NCBI GenBank assembly: GCA_017744935.1
Contig: JAGIAI010000035.1
Location: forward strand, 1 to 64,000
Direction of reading: 5' to 3'
Source: Variovorax sp.
GTDB taxonomy: Bacteria; Pseudomonadota; Gammaproteobacteria; Burkholderiales; Burkholderiaceae_C
DNA length: 64,000 bases
Every line of letters begins with the position of its first letter. The stretch's first letter is position 1. Shown here piece by piece: positions 54,394 through 63,200 of the stretch. Below the pieces are notes generated by a model that was given only the letters and a program-made list of their open reading frames with translations, searched no databases and had not been told where the DNA came from. The translations under genes and the position numbers were made by a program.

Positions 54394-56234
54394 GCACGCT
54401 CCTGGTTCACGCGCTTGGAGATGGTCTCGGTGATGAATCGCGCCGTGATCGGCGTGCCGTCGAAATGCAGAACTCGCACCAGCTGCGCCGGATCGACATC
54501 GAGCTCGTTCACCAGCAGGCTGTGCATCTGCGCATCGCGGTTCTGCTCGACGACGAACACCTGCTCGTGCTGCGAGATAAACCGCGACACGCTGTCAGGG
54601 AATGGAAACGCGCGCAGACGCATCGCGTCGAGGTGGATGCCGCGCTCCTGCAAGGCTTCGAGCGCCTCGTGCATTGCGGGGCTGGTCGATCCGAAATAGA
54701 TTACGCCGACCGGCGTCTTCTCGGCCGCGAGACGCACCATGGGTTGCGGCACCAGCGAAGCGGCCGTCTTGAACTTCCGCAGCAGCCGTTCCATGTTGTA
54801 GATGTAGTCCGGACCGCGCTCGGAGTAGCGCGCGTACGCATCGCGCGTCGTGCCCCGCGTGAAGAAGCTGCCCTTCGTTGGATGCGTTCCCGGCAGCGTG
54901 CGCCATGGAATGCCGTCCCCATCCACGTCCTTGTAGCGGCCGAAGTCGCGGCCGGCTTCGAGCTCCTCGGCGGTCATCACCTTGCCCCGGTCGTAGGCAC
55001 GGCTGTCGTCCCACGCAAAGGGCTCGCACAGGCGCTGGTTCATGCCGATGTCGAGATCGGTCATCACGAACACCGGCGTTTGCAGGCGATCGGCAAGGTC
55101 GAGCGCGGCTGCGGCGTGCTCGAAGCACTCGTGCGGGTCTTCGGGGAACAGAAGTACATGCTTGGTGTCGCCGTGCGATGCATAGGCGCACGCGAGGATG
55201 TCGGCCTGCTGCGTGCGCGTGGGCATGCCGGTCGATGGTCCGCCGCGCTGCACGTTGATGAGCGTGACCGGAATCTCCGCGAAGTACGCGAGCCCGATGA
55301 ACTCGCTCATCAGCGAGATGCCCGGCCCGGAGGTCGCGGTGAAAGCGCGCGCGCCGTTCCACCCCGCGCCCACCACCATGCCGATGGAGGCGATCTCGTC
55401 CTCCGCCTGCACGATCGCGAAGCGCTGCTGCCCTGTCGCGGGATCGACGCGGAACTTCGAGCAGTACTTCTGAAAGGCCTCCGCCACCGATGACGAAGGC
55501 GTGATCGGATACCACGCCGCCACCGTCGCGCCGCCATACACGCAACCCAGTGCCGCGGCACTGTTGCCGTCCACGAAGATGTGGTTGCCGACCTTGTCTG
55601 CACGCCGCACCTTGAGTCCGATCGGCTCGCGCAGGTGCTCGCGCGCGAAGTCGCATCCCAGATGCAGCGCCTGCACGTTCGAGGCGAGCAGCCTTTCCTT
55701 GCCCTTGTACTGCTCGCCGAAGAGCTTCTCGACCACCTCGGGCTCGATGCCCAGCAGGATCGCGAGCGCCCCCACGTAGACGATGTTCTTGAAGAGCTGC
55801 CGCTGGCGCGGGTCCTGGTAGACCGCGTTGCAGATCTCGGTCAGCGGCATCCCGATGACGCGGATGTCGTCGCGGAACTTCGATGGCGGCAGCGCGCGCG
55901 TGCTGTCGTAGAACAGGTAGCCGCCGGGCTCCAGCTCGGACACGTCGGCGTCCCACGTCTGCGGGTTCATCGCGACCATCATGTCGGTGCCGCCGCGCCG
56001 GCCGAGATGGCCCGCTTCGGTCACGCGCACTTCGTACCAGGTCGGCAGGCCCTGGATGTTGCTCGGAAAGATGTTGCGCGGGCTCACCGGCACGCCCATG
56101 CGCAGGATGGCCTTGGCGAACAGCTCGTTGGCCGATGCCGAACCCGATCCGTTGACATTGGCGAACTTGATGACGAAATCGTTGACGGCTTCGATCTGCC
56201 GCACGATGCCCTTGGGTGGCAGTGTCGCGCTCAT
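54390..56234 (-). CDS. 2-oxoacid:acceptor oxidoreductase, fused gamma-alpha subunit
   Basis: 614 residues. The N-terminal gamma-type domain (KFANVNGSGSASANELFAKA) is fused to the alpha-type pyrimidine domain (GCVYGGATVAAWYPITPSSSVAEAF), as in KorA of 2-oxoglutarate oxidoreductases. ATG 56234 is chosen because it overlaps the stop of the next upstream gene; a longer frame is shadow. The substrate (2-oxoglutarate or another 2-oxoacid) cannot be fixed from this. Confidence 0.92.
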   Translation of the reverse strand: MSATLPPKGIVRQIEAVNDFVIKFANVNGSGSASANELFAKAILRMGVPVSPRNIFPSNIQGLPTWYEVRVTEAGHLGRRGGTDMMVAMNPQTWDADVSELEPGGYLFYDSTRALPPSKFRDDIRVIGMPLTEICNAVYQDPRQRQLFKNIVYVGALAILLGIEPEVVEKLFGEQYKGKERLLASNVQALHLGCDFAREHLREPIGLKVRRADKVGNHIFVDGNSAAALGCVYGGATVAAWYPITPSSSVAEAFQKYCSKFRVDPATGQQRFAIVQAEDEIASIGMVVGAGWNGARAFTATSGPGISLMSEFIGLAYFAEIPVTLINVQRGGPSTGMPTRTQQADILACAYASHGDTKHVLLFPEDPHECFEHAAAALDLADRLQTPVFVMTDLDIGMNQRLCEPFAWDDSRAYDRGKVMTAEELEAGRDFGRYKDVDGDGIPWRTLPGTHPTKGSFFTRGTTRDAYARYSERGPDYIYNMERLLRKFKTAASLVPQPMVRLAAEKTPVGVIYFGSTSPAMHEALEALQERGIHLDAMRLRAFPFPDSVSRFISQHEQVFVVEQNRDAQMHSLLVNELDVDPAQLVRVLHFDGTPITARFITETISKRVNQERA

Positions 56235-58060
56235 GCGGGCACCCCCTCCGGCGCGCCGCGCTTCTCGCGCGCCTTCGGGCCGGCGGGCGTGGTCTTCAAG
56301 AGGAACTTCTGCATGTCCCAGGCACCGGTCGGGCAACGTTCGGCGCACAGGCCGCAATGCAGGCAAACGTCCTCGTCCTTGACCATCACCCGGCCGGTTT
56401 TGAGGCCACCCGACACGTACAGGTCCTGCGCTAGATTGAGTGCCGGCGCCTTCAGGCGCTCGCGCAGATCGGCCTCGTCACCATTGGTGGTGAAGGTGAT
56501 GCAGTCCATGGGGCAGATGTCCACGCAGGCATCGCACTCGATGCAGGCGGTCTCGGTGAACACGGTCTGCACGTCGCAGTTGAGGCAGCGCTGCGCTTCC
56601 TTGAAGGCGGTGGCCGCATCGAAGCCCAGTTCCACCTCCACGCGGATGCTCGCGAGCGCCTTCTCCGCCTTTTCCCAAGGGACCTTGTAGCGCAGGTCGT
56701 TGGAGGTGTCGTTGTCGTAGCTCCACTCGTGGATGCCCATCTTCTGCGAGATGAGGTTGGTCATCGGCGGCGGACGATTCGTCACCGGCTCGCCATGCAG
56801 CAGCTTGTCGATCGACACCGCTGCCTCGTGCCCATGCGCGACAGCTTCGATGATGTTCTTCGGGCCGAAGGCCGCATCACCGCCGAAGAAGACGTTCGGC
56901 AATGTCGACTGGAAGCTGCTCTTCTCGAGCTTCGGCAGGCCCCACTTGTCGAACTCGATCCCGCAGTCGCGCTCGATCCACGGAAACGAGTTCTCCTGCC
57001 CCACCGCCACCAGCACTTCGTCGCATTCGAAGAAGGCATCGGGCTGACCCGTGGCGACCAGCTTGCGGTTGCCCTGCTCGTCGTATTCGGCGCGCACGAT
57101 CTCGAAGCGCATGCCGGTGAGCTTGCCGTTCTCGTGCACGAATTCCTTCGGCACGTGGTAGTTGATGATCGGGATGCCCTCGTGCTGCGCGTCTTCCTTC
57201 TCCCACGGCGAGGCCTTCATCTCCTCGAAGCCGCTTCGCACGATGACCTTCACGTCGGTGCCGCCGAGACGGCGGGCGGACCGGCAGCAGTCCATCGCCG
57301 TGTTGCCGCCGCCAAGCACGATCACGCGCTTGCCGATGCTCGTGATGTGGCCGAACGAGACGGAAGCCAGCCAGTCGATGCCGATGTGGATGCGCTCGGC
57401 CGCTTCCTTGCGCCCCGGCACGTCGAGGTCGCGTCCGCGCGGTGCGCCGCAGCCAACGAAGACCGCGTCCCACCCTTGCGCCATCAGCGACTTCATCGAC
57501 TCGATGCGCTCGCCGGCGCGGAAGGTCACGCCGAGGTCGAGGATGTAGCCGGTCTCCTCGTCGATCACCGATTCGGGCAGGCGGAAGCGCGGGATCTGCG
57601 TGCGGATGAAGCCGCCCGCCTTGGGCTCGCCGTCGAACACCGTGACCTCGTAGCCGAGCGGGGCGAGGTCGCGCGCAACGGTCAGGGAAGCCGGCCCGGC
57701 GCCCACGCAGACAACGCGCTTGCCGTTGCGCGGCTCGACCTTGGGCATGCGCGCGCGCACGTCGTTCTTCATGTCGGCCGTCACGCGCTTGAGCCGGCAG
57801 ATGGCCACCGGCTCCGGGTCTTTCGCATTACTTTCCTCGACGCGCCCTCGCCTGCACGCGGGCTCGCAGGGCCTGTCGCAGGTGCGGCCGAGGATGCCGG
57901 GGAAGACGTTGGAGGCCCAGTTGATCATGTAGGCGTCGTCGTAGCGGCGCTGGGCGATCAACCGTATGTATTCGGGGACGGGGGTGTGCGCGGGACAGGC
58001 GTACTGGCAATCGACGACCTTGTGGAAATAGGCCGGGTTGGCAATGTTGGTTCGCTGCAA
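56231..58060 (-). CDS. GltD-like NAD(P)H oxidoreductase with C-terminal [4Fe-4S] ferredoxin domain
   Basis: 609 residues. An N-terminal iron-sulfur region (CQYACPAHTP, then CDRPCEPACRRG), an FAD domain (CVGAGPASLTVARDLA) and an NAD(P)H domain (VIVLGGGNTAMDCCR) form the glutamate-synthase beta-subunit fold. Two ferredoxin motifs close the protein (CIECDACVDICP and CLHCGLCAERCP). First gene of the operon; it probably passes electrons between the oxoacid oxidoreductase and NADP(H). Confidence 0.9.
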   Translation of the reverse strand: MQRTNIANPAYFHKVVDCQYACPAHTPVPEYIRLIAQRRYDDAYMINWASNVFPGILGRTCDRPCEPACRRGRVEESNAKDPEPVAICRLKRVTADMKNDVRARMPKVEPRNGKRVVCVGAGPASLTVARDLAPLGYEVTVFDGEPKAGGFIRTQIPRFRLPESVIDEETGYILDLGVTFRAGERIESMKSLMAQGWDAVFVGCGAPRGRDLDVPGRKEAAERIHIGIDWLASVSFGHITSIGKRVIVLGGGNTAMDCCRSARRLGGTDVKVIVRSGFEEMKASPWEKEDAQHEGIPIINYHVPKEFVHENGKLTGMRFEIVRAEYDEQGNRKLVATGQPDAFFECDEVLVAVGQENSFPWIERDCGIEFDKWGLPKLEKSSFQSTLPNVFFGGDAAFGPKNIIEAVAHGHEAAVSIDKLLHGEPVTNRPPPMTNLISQKMGIHEWSYDNDTSNDLRYKVPWEKAEKALASIRVEVELGFDAATAFKEAQRCLNCDVQTVFTETACIECDACVDICPMDCITFTTNGDEADLRERLKAPALNLAQDLYVSGGLKTGRVMVKDEDVCLHCGLCAERCPTGAWDMQKFLLKTTPAGPKAREKRGAPEGVPA

Positions 58061-58211
58061 TGCGGTCTCCTGGATGCCGCCCGTTGCCCTGGGGGGAAGG
58101 CTTCACGGGTCTGGCGCCAGTATGCGCCGCGCATGTCCGGGCGCAACCTTGGTGGAATCCCGCAGCAAAGCGGGCACTAATGCCCGCCTAAGTACCTGCG
58201 TGCTACATGCG

Positions 58212-58466
58212 CTACATGCATGAGCACGAAGCGGGCTTGACGCACGAAGGTGCCGCGCTCGCCGTCTGAGCCGCGCTGGTGCCGCCGATGCAGAGCGCCT
58301 GCTTGCCCACCGGGCAGCCGGTCTCGCAGCTCGCACATGCGCCCGCGGCGGGCGCCGTGCAGCGCGGACCTTCGATGTGGTTCTTCAGCAGGACGAGGTC
58401 GGACTGGGTTGTCGAGCACGCGCACAAGGCCAGCGCGGCGAGCACGGACAGCAGGGACAGCTTCAT
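58212..58466 (-). CDS. Small cysteine-rich lipoprotein
   Basis: 84 residues. A lipoprotein signal (MKLSLLSVLAALALCACS) ends at a lipobox-type cysteine at position 17. The mature protein has nine cysteines in about 68 residues, in groups such as GACASCETGCP and ASCSCM, with no family I recognise. It may bind metal or form disulfides in the periplasm. Its start overlaps the end of the P450 gene (ATGA), so expression is coupled. Confidence 0.75.
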   Translation of the reverse strand: MKLSLLSVLAALALCACSTTQSDLVLLKNHIEGPRCTAPAAGACASCETGCPVGKQALCIGGTSAAQTASAAPSCVKPASCSCM

Positions 58467-59962
58467 TCGGGGGCCCTTTTGATCGAATCCCTGGCAGTGC
58501 CCAGGCCGGTCGTTCGCTCACGCAGACGCATCCGGAGCCCGACCGGGGTCATGGTGAACGCAAGCAGTTCGCGCGCCGGCTGGTGATCCGGCGTGTCGAC
58601 GGACACGATGTCGAACCGGCTCAGCAGTACCGCCATCGCCATCTTCATTTCGAGCAGCGCAAGGTAGCGGCCCGGGCAGATGCGAGGGCCCGCGCCGAAA
58701 GGCATCGACGTGCGCTTCGCCGCACTGCTCATGGCGTCCGGTTCGTCCGCAAGCCAGCGCGAAGGCGCGAAGGTGGCTGCATTCGGCACGTGGTTGTCGC
58801 TCACGCTGTCGCGGCGCATCAGGGCACAAATGACCGAGCCGGCCGGCACTTCGACATCGCCCACCACCGTGTCGCGCGCAGCCTGCGCGAAGAGAAGCGG
58901 CCCGACTGGCTTGAGGCGCATGGTCTCCAGCGCGCAGGCCTCGATGAAGTCGAGATCGCCCACCTGGGCGAAGTCGGGCAACTGCCCATCCGGCAACACG
59001 CGCCGGACCTCCTCGGTCGCGCGGGCCAATTCGGCCGGGTGGCGCCACAGAAGATCGATCATCCACGCGATGGTGTTGGCGGTCGTGTCCTCGCCCGCCA
59101 GCAGCATGGTCATCACATTGCCGGCCACCTGCGTGTCGCTGATGCCACTTTCGGGCTGGTCCGCGGCGGCGATCATCGCCTCGAGCAGATTGCGTGGATT
59201 GGTGCGCCGGTCCGGTTCGGCCTGCATCCGCTGCCGGGCCTCGGCGACGAAGCGGTCGACGGCCTCGTTGACCGCGATCACGCCGCGCTTGAGCGCGCGG
59301 TCGCTCGATGTCGGGAACACGCGCCAGGTCGGGAACGGCGCGAGCACGCGACGCAACAATGCGGGGAATATCTTGTCGAGGTGCTGCTGGATGACATCCG
59401 CGCCGGACTCCAGCGTGTTGACCTCCGCACCGAAGGCCAGCCCCGCGATGGTGTCGACGGTGTAGCGCATCAGATCGGCCTGCAGGTCGATGTCGCGGCC
59501 TTCGCGCGCCGCCGCGGCCCAGCGGCCGCCGAGCCGGTCGGCAACCTTGCGCAGCGACGGGAAGTACGCCTTGACGTGCGCGGGGTCGAAGCCCGCCATC
59601 ACCATGCGCCGCTGCCGCCGCCAGTCGTCGCCGTTGGCGCCGAACAGGCCGGGCTTGAGGCCCATCTCCTTCCCGATGGCTTCGAGGCGGCTGGTGCGGC
59701 TGAAGCCCTCCGGCCGGTCGCGCAGGGCCGCCGCGACCGCCTGGTGCTCGCCGACGACGAGCATCGGCCGCTTGCCGAACTTCACCTTGAAATACGGCCC
59801 GTAGGCAGCGCACCAGTCCTCGAGCTGGCGATGCATGCGCTGGGGTTCGATCTGCAGCAGGTTGCCGAGCACCGGGACGCCGCGCGGCCCCGGCAGATCT
59901 TCGATACGGCGCGCAGCCTTCGGAGGTGGTTGAAGGGTTTTCTCGACGGCGGACGTTTCCAT
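58463..59962 (-). CDS. Cytochrome P450
   Basis: 499 residues. The haem-ligand loop is FGAGPRICPGRYLA, the I-helix is AGEDTT, and the ExxR motif is ETMR. The length and N-terminus suggest a soluble or peripheral bacterial P450. ATG 59962 (METSAVEKTL) is chosen over a longer frame that starts with unrelated residues. Redox partners are not adjacent. The substrate is unknown; neighbours suggest an aromatic compound. Confidence 0.92.
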   Translation of the reverse strand: METSAVEKTLQPPPKAARRIEDLPGPRGVPVLGNLLQIEPQRMHRQLEDWCAAYGPYFKVKFGKRPMLVVGEHQAVAAALRDRPEGFSRTSRLEAIGKEMGLKPGLFGANGDDWRRQRRMVMAGFDPAHVKAYFPSLRKVADRLGGRWAAAAREGRDIDLQADLMRYTVDTIAGLAFGAEVNTLESGADVIQQHLDKIFPALLRRVLAPFPTWRVFPTSSDRALKRGVIAVNEAVDRFVAEARQRMQAEPDRRTNPRNLLEAMIAAADQPESGISDTQVAGNVMTMLLAGEDTTANTIAWMIDLLWRHPAELARATEEVRRVLPDGQLPDFAQVGDLDFIEACALETMRLKPVGPLLFAQAARDTVVGDVEVPAGSVICALMRRDSVSDNHVPNAATFAPSRWLADEPDAMSSAAKRTSMPFGAGPRICPGRYLALLEMKMAMAVLLSRFDIVSVDTPDHQPARELLAFTMTPVGLRMRLRERTTGLGTARDSIKRAPE

Positions 59963-60021
59963 GGGCGGGTTCCAGCAGTGCACCAGTGCCCGGCGAGAAT
60001 CCACCGGGCCGCACCCACCTG

Positions 60022-60837
60022 TCAAGCGATGGCCGGCTTGCGGTGACGCACCCCGCGCTTGGTCGCGCGGATGTGCAGCGACAGCGGCGCGACCCGCGTG
60101 TCATCGACCACCGCATCCGCGTGTCTCGAACCGATGCCGGCGGTGGGCTCGGCGATCTTGTCGATGTCGAGACCCGCGCCGAGCACGATGTCGAACCAGT
60201 CGCTCAGCGTGCGGTGGAAGATGGGAGTCTGGAAAGGCGCGACCTGCTCGCGTTCCTTGGCTTTCAGCGTCGAGAACCACCACGTGTCGACGCGCCCTTC
60301 GGTCGATTCGAAGTAGCCGCCAATCTCGATCGCCCGCGCCCTGCCGTTCGCGTCGCGCACCACCTCGCGGTGCGGCGGCGCGAAGCACGGATGCAGGATC
60401 GAGAACTGCAGGAAGCCACCGGGCCGCAGCACGCGGCTCGCTTCATGCAGGGCGCGCACCGGGTCCGGCATGTCCATCAGCGACATGAAGGCGGTCACGA
60501 AATCGAAGGAGCGCGAGGCAAAGGGCAGCGCCATGCCGTCGCCGACGTGGTAGTCGATGCCCAGCGGCTCCGTCCCTTCTGCATCGCGCGCATTGCGCAC
60601 GAAGGTCGGCGCGATGTCGATGGCTGTCATCCGCGCGCCGAGCCGCGCGAGTTGGCGCGTATTGCTCCCCTCGCCGCAGCCCACGTCGAGCCCCGAAAGG
60701 CCCGCCACTGGCGGCAGCATGCCGAAGAAGGCCGGACTGTTGAGCATGTCGCGGAACACATCGACACCCAGGCGAGCGAGGCGTGTCCACGCATCCGCGT
60801 TGGCCTCCCAGAAATTAGCGACGTCGTTTGAATTCAT
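60022..60837 (-). CDS. Class I SAM-dependent methyltransferase
   Basis: 271 residues. Motif I is LDVGCGEGSNTRQLAR, then TAIDIAPTFVRNAR, GDGMALPFASRSFDFVTAF and HEASRVLRPGGFLQFSILHP. ATG 60837 starts MNSNDVANFWEANADAW; the upstream extension is unsupported. It lies between a class II DAHP synthase and a P450 on the same strand and may modify a small aromatic metabolite. Confidence 0.88.
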   Translation of the reverse strand: MNSNDVANFWEANADAWTRLARLGVDVFRDMLNSPAFFGMLPPVAGLSGLDVGCGEGSNTRQLARLGARMTAIDIAPTFVRNARDAEGTEPLGIDYHVGDGMALPFASRSFDFVTAFMSLMDMPDPVRALHEASRVLRPGGFLQFSILHPCFAPPHREVVRDANGRARAIEIGGYFESTEGRVDTWWFSTLKAKEREQVAPFQTPIFHRTLSDWFDIVLGAGLDIDKIAEPTAGIGSRHADAVVDDTRVAPLSLHIRATKRGVRHRKPAIA

Positions 60838-60898
60838 GGCTCGTGCCGCGATTTGGAGACACACGCTGCAGTGCGTCATCCACTGCAGGGAGGAGATG

Positions 60899-62254
60899 TC
60901 AGCGCTCGCGCGCCCGAAGCACATCGGCGACGAGGAATGCCAGCTCCAGGCTTTGTGATCCGTTGAGCCGTGGGTCGCAGGCGGTTCGATAGCGCTCTGC
61001 CAGCCCTTCATCCCCAAGGGCCTGCGCACCCCCGCGGCATTCGGTGACGTCCTGCCCCGTCATTTCGAAGTGAAGGCCGCCGGGGTAGGTTCCCTCCTGC
61101 CGGTGCGCTGCAAAGAAGCCGCGAACTTCATCGAGGATGCGCCCGAAGTCACGCGTCTTGTAGCCGTTCGACGAGGTCACGGTGTTGCCATGCATCGGGT
61201 CGCAACACCACACGGGCGTACGGCCAGCGTCGCGCACCGCGCGCAGCAATGGCGCAAGCGCATCGGCGACCTTGTCGCTGCCCATGCGCGCGATCAGGAC
61301 GATGCGGCCGGGTTCGTGGTCCGGGTCCAGGCGATCCAGCAGCGCCAGCACGTCTTCGGGCCGGGCGGTCGGCCCCAGCTTGACGCCGACGGCATTGCCG
61401 ATGCCGCGCAGGTATTCCACGTGCGCACCCTCGATGCCTCGGGTGCGCTCGCCCAGCCAGAGCAGGTGCGCCGATGCACCATAGGATCGATCGCAGCTTT
61501 CATCGCGGCGCGTCAGCGCTTCCTCGTAGTGCAGATGCAGCGCCTCGTGCGAGGTGTAGAACTCCACCGCATGCAGTTGAGGTGCCTTCGCTGCATCGAA
61601 CCCGCAGGCCTCCATGAACGCCAGGGACTGATCGATGCGATCTGCCAGCTCCTCGAAGCGTTCGCCCTGCGGGCTTCGCCGGACGAAATCCGCCGTCCAT
61701 CCATGCACCCGATGCAGGTCCGCGAAGCCGCCTTGCGCCAAGGCACGCAGCAAGTTGAGCGTGGCCGCCGAGTGGGAGTACGCCGTCAGGAGCCGTTGCG
61801 GATCGGGCATTCTCACATCGGCGCTGAATTCGGCGCTGTTGATGATGTCGCCACGGTAGGAAGGCAGCGTCACGCCTTGCACGGTCTCGGTATCCGAAGA
61901 ACGCGGCTTCGCAAACTGCCCGGCGATCCGCCCGACCTTGATGACGGGACAGGACGCCGCATAAGTGAGGACGACCGCCATCTGGAGGATCACGCGGAAC
62001 GTCGATTCCACGGGCATCTGGCCGAGTTCGTCGAAACTTTCCGCGCAGTCCCCACCTTGCAGCAGGAATGCTTCGCCACGAGAAACGGCCGCAAGCCGCG
62101 CCTTGAGCTGCGTGATCTCTCCCGGAAAGATCAGGGGAGGCAAAGACGACAGCCGGCCTTCCACCGCCCGCAGTGCACCGGCATCGGGATAGGCAGGCAA
62201 CTGCAGCGCCTTGCGCTCGCGCCAGGAGGATGGTGACCAGTGCTGCACGGCCAC
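60899..62254 (-). CDS. Class II 3-deoxy-7-phosphoheptulonate (DAHP) synthase
   Basis: 451 residues, plant-type enzyme that condenses phosphoenolpyruvate and erythrose-4-phosphate, the first shikimate step. Conserved blocks: HWSPSSWRERKALQLPAYPD, LLQGGDCAESF, VVLTYAASCPVIKVGRIAGQFAKPRSS, and VWCCDPMHGNTVTSSNGYKTRDF. A GTG start at 62254 (or 62248) fits the family N-terminus and lies 22 bases after the phhA stop. Class II enzymes are often found in secondary-metabolite clusters as well as in primary metabolism. Confidence 0.93.
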   Translation of the reverse strand: MAVQHWSPSSWRERKALQLPAYPDAGALRAVEGRLSSLPPLIFPGEITQLKARLAAVSRGEAFLLQGGDCAESFDELGQMPVESTFRVILQMAVVLTYAASCPVIKVGRIAGQFAKPRSSDTETVQGVTLPSYRGDIINSAEFSADVRMPDPQRLLTAYSHSAATLNLLRALAQGGFADLHRVHGWTADFVRRSPQGERFEELADRIDQSLAFMEACGFDAAKAPQLHAVEFYTSHEALHLHYEEALTRRDESCDRSYGASAHLLWLGERTRGIEGAHVEYLRGIGNAVGVKLGPTARPEDVLALLDRLDPDHEPGRIVLIARMGSDKVADALAPLLRAVRDAGRTPVWCCDPMHGNTVTSSNGYKTRDFGRILDEVRGFFAAHRQEGTYPGGLHFEMTGQDVTECRGGAQALGDEGLAERYRTACDPRLNGSQSLELAFLVADVLRARER

Positions 62255-62276
62255 GATGCTAGACCTGTCGCCGGCT

Positions 62277-63179
62277 TCAGGCCATCCCGCGCGCGGCGTG
62301 GTATCGACCCGTTCCGCGCGTGACGACGGTGTCGGTGGCAAGCACCGTCCCCGCCTCGTATTCCGGCGAGCCCGCAAGACGCTCGTAGAGGGGAGCGAAA
62401 TCGATGCTGGCCAATTCCAGCAGCTCGTCCAGATGGCCCAGCACGAAGTAGGTCTCCTGGAAGTCGTCGATGCGGTAGCGCGTCTGCATCACCCGTTCGA
62501 GCTGAAAGCGGATGCGGTTCGGCGAATCGTCCTCGACGGCAAAGCGGGTCTCGCTGGCCGAGGACGCGATGCCGGCGCCATAGATCCTCAGGCCGTCGGG
62601 TTGCTGGACCAGTCCGAACTCAACCGTGTACCAATAGACCCGCGCCAGCTTCTCCAGGACACCCAGCCGCTTGGCACGCAGCCCGCCTTCGCCGTAGGCC
62701 TGGATGTAGTCCGCGATCACCGGGTTCATCAGCATCGGAACATGGCCGAAGACATCATGGAAAACGTCGGGCTCTTCCAGGTAGTCCAGCTCATGCGGCT
62801 TGCGGATGAAATGGCCCGCCGGAAAGCGACGATTGGCCAGATGCTCGAAGAACACATCGTCCGGGACGAGCCCAGGCACCGCCACGACCTCCCAGCCGGT
62901 GCGCTTCCTCAGCACCTTCGACATCTGCTCGAAATCGGGAATCTGCTCGGGCCCGATCGGCAAGTCCTGCATGCCGCGGATGAACTCGTCGCATGCACGG
63001 CCGGGCAGCAGCTTCGACTGCCGCTCGAAGAGCGTGCGCCAGACGGCGTGCTCTTCGCTCGTGTAGTTCGACCATCCCTGGTCGATCGTCCAGTCGGGCC
63101 GCTCGGGCGCGTGCATCTCGCCGGCGGCAAGGCCGTGCCTGGCTGATTCCTTGAGTTGCTGCAGCATGGTGCGATCCAT
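62277..63179 (-). CDS. phhA: Phenylalanine 4-monooxygenase
   Basis: 300 residues, usual for bacterial PhhA. Iron ligands are visible as HDVFGH (two His) and the Glu in VYWYTVEFGL. It converts phenylalanine to tyrosine using tetrahydropterin and oxygen. ATG 63179 is the start; a TTG codon lies just before it. The neighbouring hppD gene acts on the tyrosine-derived keto acid, so these are sequential steps of phenylalanine degradation. The next gene on the strand, DAHP synthase, starts 22 bases downstream. Confidence 0.96.
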   Translation of the reverse strand: MDRTMLQQLKESARHGLAAGEMHAPERPDWTIDQGWSNYTSEEHAVWRTLFERQSKLLPGRACDEFIRGMQDLPIGPEQIPDFEQMSKVLRKRTGWEVVAVPGLVPDDVFFEHLANRRFPAGHFIRKPHELDYLEEPDVFHDVFGHVPMLMNPVIADYIQAYGEGGLRAKRLGVLEKLARVYWYTVEFGLVQQPDGLRIYGAGIASSASETRFAVEDDSPNRIRFQLERVMQTRYRIDDFQETYFVLGHLDELLELASIDFAPLYERLAGSPEYEAGTVLATDTVVTRGTGRYHAARGMA

Positions 63180-63200
63180 CAAGCGGGCCGGGACCCTGGC

